Positions 22,613 through 34,389 of a stretch of DNA of 64,000 nucleotides are shown here, piece after piece. Origin of the DNA: Elymus sibiricus (taxonomy: Eukaryota > Streptophyta > Magnoliopsida > Poales > Poaceae); assembly GCA_039707655.1 (NCBI GenBank), contig CM077668.1:65985086-66049085 (forward strand), given 5' to 3'. The first letter of the stretch is position 1; each line of letters opens with the position of its first letter. The notes under the pieces are model-generated. The model was not told where the DNA came from. It was given only the letters and a program-made list of their open reading frames with translations, and searched no databases. The position numbers and the translations under genes are program-made.

Positions 22613-25600
22613 ATGAGTGATCGTGCGTGGATGTACACCGGTCACACTAGTCAGAAAGACAGGACCGATGAATGGTTAACAAAAACCAAGGGGTTTGTGA
22701 GAGCCGCATTTGCAAATGGCCAGAGAAAAACCTGGTGCCCCTGTGTCCGGTGCGACAACTATAATAAGAGGACAGAGCTTGAAATGAGTAAACACCTGCA
22801 GAAGTGGGGTTTTACGCCTGCTTATACGGTCTGGACATTTCATGGTGAGTCTGCCCAACGTGCCAGAGCTGAGGTGGGCCGTCGTCGCATCGACGAGCAT
22901 GGTACCGGGATCGAAGACATGGTGGAAGACTTTGATGATGCTCGGGATTCGGACGATGAGATGGAGGAATCTGCAAAGGCCTTCAATGATATGTTGGAGT
23001 CTTCAAAACGTCCTCTCCACGAGCACACTGAGCTTTGTCAGCTGGATGCAATCGCACAAGTAATGGCTCTGAAGGCTCAATTCAACTTGGGCAAAGAATG
23101 CTACGACGCGATGATGACACTATTTGGACGCTTTCTACCCAAAGGCCATGTAATGCCTGCAAACCTATACCAGTCGGACAAAATTCTCCGTGTACTTAAG
23201 ATGCCCTATGAGAAGATAGATGCCTGTGAGAATGGATGTGCCTTATTTAGGCTTGAGTATGCGGACTTGAACTATTGTCCCATTTGCAAGTCTTCCAGGT
23301 ATGTTGTGGTAGACAATGGTATGGGTGAGAAGAGTCAGACAAAAATCCCAGTTAATGTTCTTCGGTATATGCCAATCATACCAAGACTTCAACGTCTTTT
23401 CATGGTCGAAGAGATGGCCAGACAAATGACATGTCACAAATTGGGCAAAAGAACCGAACTAGATGCAGATGGGAATCAGATGTTGGTACACACATCGGAC
23501 GCTTTTGCGTGGAAGCACTTCGATGCAATACATCATGATAAAGCGGCAGATCCAAGGCATCCTCGAGTCGCCATCAGCACGGATGGGTTCAAGGTGTTTG
23601 GTATGATGGCAGCCCAATACAGTTGTTGGCCTGTATTTGTCATTCCACTCAATCTCCCCCCCGGACAGATTATGCAAAGAAAGAACATTTTCCTGACGTT
23701 GATAATTCCGGGGCCCAACTATCCGGGGAAGAGTATGAATGTGTACATGCAGCCGCTTAAGGATGAATTGCAAGAAGCTTGGGATAATGGGATCAAGACA
23801 TACGACGCCGCTACAAAAAAAACTTCCTAATGCATGTGTGGTACATGTACTCGATGCATGACTTGTCGGCGTATGCGCTATTCGTTGGCTGGTGTGTGCA
23901 TGGAAGGTTCCCGTGCCCCACATGCAAGGCAGCTCTTGAGTTTCGTTGGCTGGATGCGGGTCGCAAGTATTCTTGCTTCGACTTGCATAGACAGTTCCTG
24001 GATCCTCGCCATAAGTTCAGAAAAGACAAGAAGAAATTCATCAAAGGTAGAGTTGTCAAAAACTCTACACCACCTGCGTTGACAGGCCAATAGACCCTGG
24101 ATCAGTTAAACGCTCTCGAGCCGGATCCAAAGCATCCAGGGTATTTCAAGGGGTACAATTCGGAACACGCCTGGACTCACAAGACATGCTTGTGGGATCT
24201 GCCTTACTTCATAGACCTCCTTTGCCCACACAACATTGACGTGATGCACACTAAAAATAATGTCGCAGAGGCCCTCTTTGGTACATTGTTCGGCATAGAG
24301 GGGAAGTCAAAGGATAATCCTAAGGCTAGAGTCGATCAGGAGGCTCTATGTGATAGACCGTTACAAAACATGCGACAACCGAAAGGAAAGCAGAACTGGA
24401 CGAAGCCAAAGGCATGGTTCAATCTTGGAAGGCCAGATATGAAGGAAATTATCCTGTGGGTGAAAAAGGAGTTGATGTTCCCCGATGGGTATGCAGCGAA
24501 TCTAAAGAGGGGAGGGAGTCTTGAAAAATTGAAAATATTTGGTCTCAAGAGTCATGATTGGCACATATGGCTTGAGCGGGTAATGCCGGTGATGTTGCGT
24601 GGCTTTATCCCTGAGGATGAATGGCTAGTACTGGCAGAGCTGAGCTATTTCTTTTGTGTTCTTTGTGCGAAAGAACTATCGCCTGGCTTGCTAGATGAAA
24701 TGGAAGAGTTGGCGTCGGAGTTGATCTGCAAGTTAGAGAAGATCTTACCACCGGGCTTCTTTAATCCAATGCAGCATTTGATTTTGCATCTCCCGACCGA
24801 GGCATGATTGGGGGGGGGGGGCGTGCAGAATCGTTGGTGCTACGCAACTGAGAGGATGCAGAAGACACTTCGAGCAAAATGTAAAAATAAACGTAGAATT
24901 GAAGCATCGATGGCCGAGGCATTCATTACTGAGGAGGCGGCAAACTTCGTGACAGCACACTACGAAGCCAAAAATCGTCATTTGCATAATCCGAAGCCTC
25001 GGTACAATGCTGGCGACCCTAAAAAGGGTGGATCCAACCTCAGCCTATTCAAAGGGAAGCTCGCACCAGCCGGTGCTTCGAAACCAATACCGTTGGATGC
25101 CGAAGAATGGCGGACCATTTCGTTGTACATCTTCAACAACCTAACAGAAGTGCGGCCGTACATCGAGTAAGTTCTCGGTACATTGTTTCACAACTTCTAA
25201 TTCCTTTGAACTGCTGTTATTCCCGGATATTTGATACAGTCGATATGTCGCCAAATTCTCGTATGGAGCGGTGATCCAAAAGGATTCCGTCGAAGAGTAT
25301 GAGCTTCTGGCAAAGCATGGAGGCGGCTATCCCGGTTTCATCACTTGGTTCAAACAAACGGTAATTTCCATTAGACCATTTCATTTCTTCGTCTAAATTG
25401 CGGCTAATGCAACAATCCTTTCGTATTAAACTTGTAGGCTAATTCAGAGTCTATGGACGCCGAATTGAGACAAGTCGCTAATGGTTTTGACTATAAGGTC
25501 CGTTCATTTGACAAATACGACATCAACGGGTATCGCTTTCGTACCTATGGCAAAGAGCTATCTATAGCCGACCGAAAGTCTACAAATTGTTGTGTCTCAG

Positions 25601-26265
25601 CTATCGGCGAAGGAGATACCAAGTATTATGGAAGAGTTGAAGCAATTTATGAACTTCTATTCTATGGTGCAAACCCACCGAACGTCTTAGTCTTCAAATG
25701 TTTTTGGTTACAGCCGAAGGAGACTAGAAGGACTCATGAACATATAGGGCTAGTCGAAATCAAACAAAGCACCCATTTGGATGTTCCCGATGCCTATATT
25801 ACGGCTCAACAGGCAACCCAAGTTTTCTATCTACCGTGGGCCTGTCAAAGTGATCCAAATCTCAATGGTTGGGATGTCGTTTATGAAGTGCCACCACATG
25901 TTAGACCACCTCCCCCCAATGAAGAGGATTATGAACCTCACATTAACCCAGACACATATGAAGGAGAATTCTTCCAAGAAACACGTCTTTCCAAAAAACG
26001 TTTCAAGAACCGCTCTACTTCACCCCAGAACATTGAAGTAGACAGCGACAGTGAATCCGACTTCACCCCTGAGCCGGAACAAGAAGAGCCGGAACAAGAA
26101 GAGGTTACTGCTGCGGATGACCTGTCAATGCTTGACCAATTACGTAAGGGAGGCCTTCCACATGTTGATGCATTTATTGATGATGATGATGAGCACGTCA
26201 TTACTGATAGTGATGATGATGACGCATTAATTGACCCCGGAGCATATATAGACGATGAAGATTAA
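22613..26265 (+). pseudogene. TNP2-type CACTA transposase (Transposase_21), frameshifted
   Basis: ATG 22613 opens MSDRAWMYTGHTSQKDRTDE, the transposase-associated domain with CPCVRCDN. Catalytic core motifs ISTDGFKVFG (about residue 322) and NIDVMHTKNNVAEALFG follow, then DUF4218-like and DUF4216-like regions (KYYGRVEAIYELLF) and a very acidic C-terminus. The first coding block ends at 25166. Introns fit GTAAGT 25167 to CAG 25239 and GTAATT 25361 to TAG 25437. The lesions are a lost base in an A run (23815-23822) giving a TAA at 23828, a TAG at 24091-24093, and a changed G run at about 24810-24821. At least three events make it non-functional. It lies upstream of, and parallel to, the second CACTA gene. 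Confidence 0.9.
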
Positions 26266-26420
26266 TATTAGTTCATGTCAGGTATTCAATTATTATTATG
26301 TACATATATATTATTAATTAGTTCATGTTAGGTATTCCATTTTTTATTATTCATGTCGGTATTAAATTTTTTTATGTTGTACTAATTTCGTTTACTCTTT
26401 GTCATGGCAGGTGTTGAAAG

Positions 26421-28896
26421 ATGGTGGGCGCGGGTCCGGAGCGCTCCGAGGCTCCTTCTTCGTCGGCGCGTGGTGGGAGGGGTTCCACTCCACCCGTACC
26501 TCTCCGCCGAGCGTTGTTGGACAGTATGGGGACACCGCCGGGCCCTTCTTCGTCGGCGTCGGTGCCCACCGGGGGACGAGGTCGGGGAGGGAAGAAGAGA
26601 GGAGGTAGATCAGGACGTGGCCGCGGGAGAGGAGGTAGGCAGGCTCGTACGCCTTCCTCGCCGCCACCCCCAGCTGATTCACCCGAGCACGTGACTGCTA
26701 GGGTGGACCCGTCCGAGGAGGAGGCTACGCGGACTCCGGTCCACGAGCCTCGGGTCGACGGGCCTTCGGCCAACGAGACTTCGGCCCACGAGACTCCGGA
26801 CCAGGCTACGTCCCAGGAGACGTCCGGATGGGGTACCTGGCTGGATCCGCCTGCGGGGCCGAGTGGCCATGCTGATGGTGGCAGGGATTCGGCTGATAGC
26901 GAGGGCGCGGTGGTTGAGGGGGCCACCGTCTACTAGCGTGGTTGTACACGGCTCCCGACCGTGCCGGCGACCCGTGAGCAGAGGTGGTGGATTTTCCCTG
27001 ATGGGGAGAGGTAAGTGCATTTACTCTTTTTGTACCTTTTGCCTTCACGTTTCTTCAAATATCTAATGCGTTGGCCTTGTCATACTGCAGGGGTTGGGAC
27101 CACGCTCCGGATGTCCGCAGGCCCAACACCGTCCTTGGTGTGCTTTGCCGGCAAAACTTCCCGGGGTTTGTCACGTTGCGCGGTGAGGGTCAGGTTCCAC
27201 AGCTAGGATTGAGCTGGGAGCACTACTTGGCTGCCCCGGCCCCGCCGGAGGAGATGATCGACGGTGTCTTGTGCCACACGAGGGCAGAGATGGTGATCAG
27301 AAAGTTTTGGGTAATTTCTCCTTTACACAATTAAAAATCTTCAAATAGCTAGTTATTGTACTAATCAATGTTGTCTCGTTTGATTGCAGACCTTCTACAG
27401 GTGTGAGGAGGTATACGAGGAGGCCGCGGCACAGGTTATCGATGCCGCGTGCAAGCGCCTACTACAAAGCTTACGGCATGAGGCTCGAGTGCAGGCTGTT
27501 CGAGACTACTACGCCTCGCGTGGTATTAAGAAGACCAAGCAGGCGTGCCGTGAAAAAGTTTCTAAAGAAGGAGCAGTACATGACGGTAATTACCTATTCT
27601 TAAGGCCTTGTACTTAGTTTCCTTGATTTGATTCGTAGGCGTAGCGCTCAAGTTTCTCTTTACTAACTTAGGTGCCCCCGAGATGGTGTGCGGATCAGAT
27701 GGATTGTTGGGAGGTGTTGGTGGATGAGTGGTGCTCAGACCAATGGCTAGCCCTCCACAACAATGCCAAGGACCGGCGTGCCCAAATGGAAGGTGTGCCA
27801 CACCATCAAGGCAGCGCCAACTTATATCAGTTCGGGCGGAACTGGGTATGTGGTTTGCTTCATGATTCATGCAATTCATTCTTCATGCTAGCTTGAGCCC
27901 TTTAATTACTAATTTACTCTGTTCCTCTCTTTTAGGGGCGATACAATAAGGCGGAGGTGCCAGAGGTGTATGACCTCTATGCCATGGCCCATACTGCCTC
28001 ATACAAGAAGGCCAAGGCATTCTCTGCGTCTGACCTCGATCATCCAGAGAGCTTCACCAACATCTCCTCGCACAACAAGCTCGTGAGGTACAGAGATGAG
28101 GGGAAGGCGAGGAAAGGGGAGGACTTTAACCCGAGCCAGGGTCCCATTGATCCAGAGCTGGTGATGATATCTGGTGGCGGGAGGTCCCATGGCTCGATAG
28201 CCATTGGAGATGGACTTATACGTTGTCCTAGCACTCTCCCGGAGATCAAGGCGCGCCAAACGAGCTCCGCCCCTGAGATAAGGCCTCGTCCATGGCCAAT
28301 GGAGCTCGCCATCGAGGTTAGTTATACGGACTCAGATTTCTTTCCTCTCCATTACATTGTGTGTGCGTCTGCTCGATGATTACAATGCTAACGAGGAGTG
28401 GTGTTGCAGGCTGCTATTCAGAAAGAGAGAGAGAAAACCCAGGCGCTTCTGCAGGAGAGGGACCGGCAGGCGGCGGAGAAGGAGCGGGAGTTGGAGGAGA
28501 GGACGGCTAGGATGTTGGAGGAGGAGAGGGCATGGAATGACATGGCGAACCGGGCCATGTACGAGCTCCTCGTGGTAAGTTTCTTCTGCATATTAGCCAA
28601 ATCATGCACTTAATGTTCGTTTCATTACTAATAATATGACTGACTCGTCAAAACCAAATGTGCAGTCTGTGTGCGAGAAGACCGGTCAGACCCCTCCGCC
28701 GATGCCAGTCATTGCTCCGGGGACCACGGTGAGTTTCATTTGAATGGTCATTAGTTACTAGTCTTAACATTTGAGTGTCATCATGCTAACGAGACATTGC
28801 AAATGATATTTGGTACAGCGTAACTCCAGACAAGCATCGCACGATCCTTCTCCAGGTGCTACCGGCACGGGCACCCCCGGTGCTTCAGCTCCGTGA
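26421..28896 (+). pseudogene. CACTA second gene, Ptta/En/Spm Transposase_24 type
   Basis: This is the accessory gene of CACTA elements, thought to play a TnpA-like DNA-binding role. ATG 26421 starts a Gly/Arg/Pro-rich, probably disordered N-terminus. Exons fit 26421-27010, 27091-27310, 27390-27585, 27672-27845, 27936-28316, 28410-28574, 28666-28728 and 28819-28896, all with GT...AG introns. Family signatures include PPRWCADQMDCWEVLVDEW, VPHHQGSANLYQFGRNW and IDPELVMISGGGRSHGSIAI. A Glu/Arg-rich coiled coil (KEREKTQALLQERDRQAAEK) lies near the end. A TAG at 26934-26936 and a frameshift in an A run near 27552 break it. Confidence 0.82.
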
Positions 28897-28904
28897 TGAC
28901 GGTA

Positions 28905-29765
28905 AGTTTTCTCTAGTGTTTTGCTTAACAAATGCATAATGACCTAGACTTAGCTTTATTTCCTCCAATATGCTTACCATAATGACCTAGACTTAGCTTA
29001 TTTTCCTCCAAAATGACATAATAAGCTTACTTAGCTCCAAAATGATCCATTTTACCTAAGTTAGCTCTAAAATGACCTAAGTTAGCTCTAATATGCTAAG
29101 TTAGCTCTAATATGCTTAGTTACCTAGGTTTGCTCAATAATGACATATACTTAGCTTACTTATGTCAAAAATGGCATAATTATCTTACTTAGGTCAAAAA
29201 TGGCATAACAACCTTGGTAACCTCATAAATGTCATATACTTAGCTTATTTTCGTCCAAAATGACATAATAAGATTACTTACCTCCAAAATGATCCATTTT
29301 ACCTAAGTTAGCTCCAAAATGACCTAAGTTAGCTCTAAGTTAGCTCTAATATGCTTAGTTACCTATGTTAGCTCAATAAAGACCTATACTTAGCTTACTT
29401 ATGTCAAAAATGGCATAATATGCTTACTTAACTCAAAAATGGCATAATTACCTAGGTTAGCTCAATAATGACCTATACTTAGCTTATTTAGTTCATTTAT
29501 GACATAAGTAGCTTACTTAGCTCATAAATGGCATGATAACCTTGCTAAGCTCATAAATGCCATATACTTAGCTTACTTAGCTCATAAATGGCATGATAAC
29601 CTTACTAAGCTCATAAATGACATGATAACCTTGCTAAGCTCATAAATGTCATATACTTAGCTTACTTAGGTCAAAAATGGCATGATAACCTTGGTAAGCT
29701 CATAAATGTCATATACTTAGCTTACTTAGCTCATAAATGGCATGATAACCTTGGTAAGCTCGCAT
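28905..29765 (+). repeat. Degenerate tandem-repeat array inside CACTA
   Basis: Units of roughly 55-60 bp built from ACTTAGCTTACTTAGCTCAT and AAATGGCATGATAACCTTG repeat with decay across about 860 bp. The best-preserved copies are at 29500-29765. The array lies between the second gene and the right subterminal region. Confidence 0.8.
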
Positions 29766-30085
29766 TGATGGAGTGATTCTTTTTACTTTCTTATTCTTCT
29801 TCTTCTTCTTCTTCTAGTCTTCTTCTTCTTCTAGTCTTCTTCTTCTAACTTTCTTATTTCCCATTTTGCAGATTTCATTCACTTCACGGAAGCTTGCATT
29901 GATGGAGTGCTTCTTTTTTACTTTCTGTTTTGATTTTGTACCTTTGAACAATGTGGAACTTGCTATATGGTTGAAACTATTGTAATATGTATGGATGGAA
30001 CTATGTATGTGGAACTTGCTATGTATGTATGGATGAAACTTATGTGTTGGATATCTCATATGTTTGCTGTGAAACTTGCCCTGTG

Positions 30086-30139
<54 letters not shown>

Positions 30140-30194
30140 TATATTTGCTGTGAAAATGCTTGGATATAAGAAAAAACAGAATAAAAAGAGGCAA
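29766..30194. repeat. CACTA 3' region with TTC-rich tract and (TA)n
   Basis: A TTCTTCTTCTT tract (about 29800-29850) is followed by a short direct repeat of GCATTGATGGAGTG (29763, 29896). Then come ATGTATGGATGGAAC-type repeats and a (TA)n microsatellite of about 48 bp at 30089-30137. No gene is supported. Confidence 0.7.
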
Positions 30195-30743
30195 TGCAGG
30201 CCCTTTGCCGTCTGCCACTGACGGCAAAGTTCTCTTTGCCATCTGCCACCGACGGCAAAGGGCTCTTTGCCGTCTGTCGCAGACGGCAAAGTGGCCATGT
30301 GGCAGCAACCTGTGAGCACTGGGGCTGACCCATTTGGTCACTTTGCCGTCTGTGGCAGACGGCAAAGGATGGCGTGGTTTGCCGTCTGTGGCAGACGGCA
30401 AAGAGGTGGCAACGGTAGACGGCAAAGAGCGGGAAGGGTGACGGGTATGATGACGTCATGAAGCAGACGGCAAAGTGGAGGGCAGATTTGCCGTCAGCCG
30501 GCAGACGGCAAAGCATCCCGTTAGACACCTAACGTGGCTAACGTCTATCCTTTGCCGTCAACTTTCTTTGCCATCTGCTTGCCCGGGAAAGCTGACGGCA
30601 AATGTCTTTGCCGTCTGCTATTTTAAAACAGACGGCAAACAAGCTCTTTACCGTAACTTACAGTGCCGGCCATGTTTGCCGTCAGCTTTCTGGTCCTTAG
30701 CCGTCTGCCATGGCAGACGGCAAATCAGCTGATTCCTGTAGTG
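30195..30743. repeat. CACTA right subterminal repeats
   Basis: Dense TTTGCCGTCTGYGGCAGACG palindromes match the left end motif and finish in the terminal CACTACAGGAATCAG (complement). Together with 19500-19975 they define the two recognition ends of the element. Confidence 0.9.
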
Positions 30744-32028
30744 CAAGGTATTTTTGGGATTTTTAATATATGATAGAAGTAGACCCGAGGGCCATAGTTT
30801 TCACAAGAGGCTTCTCTCATGAAAATAGGATACGGTGGGTGAACAAATTACTGTTAGGCAATTGATAGAAAAGAAAATAATCATGACGATATCCAAGGCA
30901 ATGATCATGTATATAGGCATCACGTCCGAGACAAGTAGACCGACTCCTGCCTGCATCTACTACTATTACTCTACACATCGACCGCTATCCAGCATGCATC
31001 TAGTGTATTAAGTCCATAAAGAACGGAGTAATGCCTTAAGCAAGATAACATGATGTAGAAAAAGTAAACTCACGCATGAATAAACCCCATCTTTTTACCC
31101 TTAATAGCAACGATACATATGTGTCATGTCCCTTTCTGTCACTGGGATTGAGCATCGCAAGATCGAACCCATTACAAAGCACCTCTCCCATTGCAAGATA
31201 AATCAATCTAGTTGGAAAACCAAATTAATAGATCGGAGAGAAATACGAAGCTATAATAATCATGCATAAAAGAGTTCAGAGAAAAATCAAATAATATTCA
31301 TGGATAATCTGATCATAAACTCACAATTCATCGGATCCCAACAAACACACCACAAAAAGTGATTACATCGGATAGAACTCCAAGAACATCGAGGAGAACA
31401 TTGTATTGAAGATCAAAAAGAGAGAAGAAGCCATCTAGCTACTAAATATGGACCCGAAGGTCTGTGGTAAACTACTCATGCATCATCGGAAGGGCAGCAA
31501 GGTTGATGGAGAGCCCCTCCGTGATCAAATCCCCCTCCGGCGGAGTACCGGAAAAGGCCTCCAGATGGGATCTCTCTAGAACAGAAACTTGCGGCGGCGG
31601 AAAAAGTATTTTGTGGACTCCTTTATTGGTTTCCCGATTTTAGATAATTTATAGTGGTGGAATTAGGTCAAAAGGGGCAGAGGTGGGCCCACGAGGCACC
31701 AGGGCGCGCCTGCCCCCCCCCCCCCCAGGCGCGCCCTGGTGATTCGTGGCCACCTCCTCTGGCTTCTGGCCTCCTCCCAAAGCTTCTAGTGTCTCTTATG
31801 TCCAGAAAAAAATCTCCAAAAAGTTTCGTGGCATTTGGACTTCGTTTGGTACTGATATTCTGGAAAACCAAAAACAGGCAAAAAACAGCAACTGGCACTG
31901 GCACTAAGTTAATAGGTTAGTCCCAAAAAATGATATATAATTGTTGTAAATGTATATAAAAACATCCAAAATTTATATTATAATAGCATCGAACAATCAA
32001 AAAATATAGATACGTTGGAGACGTATCA
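30744..32028 (-). repeat. Gypsy 5' LTR, proximal part (right of CACTA)
   Basis: This is the larger LTR piece, beginning with the duplicated CAA and ending GAGACGTATCA. Without CACTA and one CAA the LTR is about 1,569 bp. It contains a C run at about 31717 and aligns with the solo LTR at 37011-37698 and 42835-43164. Confidence 0.88.
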
Positions 32029-32269
32029 GCTAGCTAGCATTGTTTTGTTCGTGCCTCGCTGAGAACGTGACTTTTAGCCTGTTTTCGACTCGTATACATG
32101 TACCTACGAGGTTGCGAACAAAATAATACGACGACAAATTGACAATGGAAACGGATAATAATTGTCTTACATATCCCGGATAATTTAAAATGCCACATGT
32201 GGCAACGCCCGAAAGACACAGGGGGGAAAGAGAAGAAGAAAAAAAAAGGAAGAAGGAAGTCGCTGCTCT

Positions 32270-32872
32270 CTACTTCTTGATGGATCGCTGGGCGAGGAGT
32301 TCTTCCAGCTCCTTCTTCACATCCTCATGACTTTGCTTGACAGCATCCACGGATTCCTCCACCTGCAGCTCGCGCTCGATGTGGAGCTTCTTCAAGTCAT
32401 CCCCAAGTTCATGGACGACGGTTGTCAGCGTCATCCGCGAGGCAACACTCTTCTCATACAGCTCCCTCCAATCGGCGACCTCCTCCTTTTGCTTGTCGAG
32501 CTCCTTGTGGAGCTTCGCATTGTCACCCATGAGTTTCATGACGAGGTCGGTTGCCTTATCAACCGAGGCATCGCTAATCTCTAGCAGCTTCTCCAAGCCA
32601 GCGAGCAGCTCCTACTAGTTAATTAGGCCAGCGAGAATGTCGGTGTCCCTGGCTAAGGACTTCAGCCCCGCCAGCTCATTGAGTTCGCCGACGCAGCGAG
32701 TGCGCTTGTGAGAGCCCTCGCCTGCCCGTGAGAGCTCATTCGAGGGCCCCGCGGCGCGGCAGGACATCTCTGCTACGGCTGCCGCGTTGCGGCGGGACCT
32801 CTCTAGTGCTTCCGCGGCCTTGGTCTTTACTCCCTGGTTATATGTCGACCTAGAACTCCGCCTACCGGCCAT
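32270..32872 (-). pseudogene. Coiled-coil protein gene, two adjacent stops
   Basis: The 201-codon minus-strand frame starts MAGRRSSRSTYNQGVKTKAA, with a basic N-terminus suggesting nuclear or nucleic-acid association. After a middle part rich in Arg and Glu it becomes a long charged helix (MKLMGDNAKLHKELDKQKEE and HIERELQVEESVDAVKQSHE) that should form a coiled coil. Two consecutive TAG codons at 32612-32617 interrupt it, and both sides stay in the same frame. I do not recognise a named family. It is oriented away from the exonuclease-like gene, with 676 bp between the two ATGs, so they could share a promoter region. Confidence 0.55.
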
Positions 32873-33548
32873 GGCAGATGCAAAGAATGACTTAAGAGGA
32901 ATGACCTGTTTTTTTTGGTGATGAGGAGAGGAATGTGCAGTAATTTTCGAGTGGGTACTAGTTTTTATAGCCCAGTGCTAAGTGGGAACACGTTTAGGTT
33001 TGATCGATGTGAACAGATTTGCAATTACTCATTGTGTGGTAATTTGATCAGTGTGAACACGTTTAGGTTTCATCGGTGTGTCAGCGTGTCCGATGGATGG
33101 GCTGTCTCGCCTCCCACGCGTGCCAGACGGTTGACCAGAATTGCTATACGTAGGTGGTTGCTCGCCGTTTAGGCGGCCGCGGCGCGCTATGCTCGCGTCC
33201 CTTCGCACGCTCTGCTCGACGTTGAGGCGGCCGCGGTGCGCTTTGCTCGCGTCCCTTCACAGGCGCTCTTTCAGCAATTGGGGCCGGCGCACGATCACAT
33301 TTTGGGCGCCATATGCATGCGGTTGTGTCCGCGCACGTCGCCACGATGCAGTTAATACGTGCGGCACGATGTAGTTACGCGCTGCAACAACTGCCATCCG
33401 CGCACGCCGGTACTCCAGGCCGTTCGGGCTCCCCATTTATTCCCACGGCCATTCTAACCTTAGTCTCTTCAACCTTTCAATCGTGCCCCACAACACAACA
33501 AGCACACCCACGACGACACATAGAGAGACGATATCCAGCGGCGCTCCA
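32873..33548. promoter_or_regulatory. Divergent intergenic region inside CACTA remnant
   Basis: The region separates the coiled-coil and exonuclease-like start codons. It contains a local direct repeat of about 60 bp, GGCGGCCGCGG(C/T)GCGCT followed by GCTCGCGTCCCTTC (33172-33260), and a repeated ACACGTTTAGGTTT (32989 and 33058). CATTTATTCCC near 33433 could be a weak TATA site for the rightward gene. Confidence 0.35.
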
Positions 33549-34232
33549 ATGGAGTTCGGCAAGCATCGTGTGGACACCCACGTGAGGGCGAAGGACCTCT
33601 CGGTGGTGTACACCATCGACTCGGCCGTGGTGGCGGACTCCATCAACACCATGGAGTAGTTGCTTGCTAAGGACAACAAGTACAAAGTGGTCGGCTTCGA
33701 CCTCCAGTACACCACCGGTCGTCCCGGGGTTGATCAGGCGGTTGCCGTCGCCCAGTTGTGCGTGGGCCATCATGTCCTCGTCTACCACTACTACCTGGAC
33801 ACAAGGCCTTGCGAGCATTTTGCCAGGTTTGTCAAGAGCTCCGACTACAAGTTCGCTACGGTGGACACCGTCGACGATGTAAAAGCGCTCCAGATTTCGG
33901 GCTTGGCCTGCCCGAAGCTTGTCGACATCCATGGCCACTACAGGGTCTGGGGTAGCACGAAGAAGGACTCCCTGGTTGAACTCACCGCGGCCATCATCGA
34001 CCCCTACTATGAAAACATGAAGGAAGGTTCCGAGAGAAATCCTGGATCCTGGCACGGTGCCTGGGTGCGGAGACTAGATGAACCTCACCTCAAGTTTGCA
34101 GCCAAGAACGTGTACACATGCTACGAGATGCACAGGCGGATCGTCGACATGAGGGAGTGCCTCCTTCCTGTAGATGATGAGGGATCAAGCCACCAGCAGA
34201 GCAGCAGCGGCAAGCGTCACAAGAAGAAGTAG
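33549..34232 (+). pseudogene. 3'-5' exonuclease-like (WRN/DEDD type) gene, catalytic residues lost
   Basis: The frame from ATG 33549 has 227 codons plus a stop and resembles the DnaQ/WRN-type 3'-5' exonuclease fold. Motif I reads VVGFDLQYTTG: Asp51 is kept but the expected Glu two residues on is Gln53. The C-terminal motif reads FAAKNVYTCYEMHRR, with Asn at codon 187 where the catalytic Asp is expected. Motif II-like FATVDTVDDVKAL keeps its Asp residues. A TAG at codon 37 (33657-33659) precedes the domain and no ATG follows until codon 157 (34017), well inside it. Even if expressed, it should not cleave DNA or RNA. The Lys/Ser-rich tail ends KRHKKK. It lies inside a CACTA element, so it looks like a captured host gene. 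Confidence 0.72.
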
Positions 34233-34389
34233 ATGGTGATTAGATATGATCGTTTATCCTAGTTTATTATGCATGTAATTGTTTACTTTGGTGTGTGCAA
34301 ATGTTATTTGTGTAGTCAGTTATGTGATTGGATGTTTAATTTGGTTATGCAATCATGTCCTTATAAGTATATATGTTGTTGTTCTGTAG

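Larger units (their letters stand above)
19485..30743 (+). mobile_element. Complete autonomous-type CACTA transposon, 11.26 kb
   Basis: The left end is CACTACTGGAAACAG at 19485 and the right end, read inward, is CACTACAGGAATCAG at 30743. Both are flanked by CAA (19482-19484 and 30744-30746). The uninterrupted site GCAGCAAGGTATTTTT exists at about 37008-37023 in the solo LTR, which proves the insertion. Inside, left to right, are subterminal repeats, a GC-rich leader, a long inverted repeat, a TNP2 transposase, a Transposase_24-type second gene, a tandem-repeat array and right subterminal repeats. Both genes carry disabling mutations, so this copy could move only with outside help. Confidence 0.95.
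15711..32028 (-). mobile_element. Non-autonomous gypsy element (Athila-like primer site), split by CACTA
   Basis: On the minus strand the 5' LTR starts TGATACGTCTCC at 32028 and ends AGTAGCA at 19198. It is interrupted by the CACTA element 19485-30743. A primer-binding site TGGCGCCGTTGCCGGGGA follows (19169-19186), then a gag-like pseudogene and a long non-coding interior to 15711. The interior stops at CTACTCGAGGAT, text that in related elements lies just before the polypurine tract, so the 3' LTR has been displaced by the nested gypsy on the left. GCTAG at 32029-32033 is the likely target duplication. No pol is present. It resembles the Sabrina/WHAM/Fatima group of Triticeae; I cannot choose between names. 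Confidence 0.8.

Noticed and set aside
28905..29765. CRISPR-like tandem array
   Set aside because: Units are degenerate direct repeats without unique spacers, in a plant transposon.
30089..30137. CRISPR-like or telomere-like repeat
   Set aside because: It is a simple (TA)n microsatellite inside a CACTA element.
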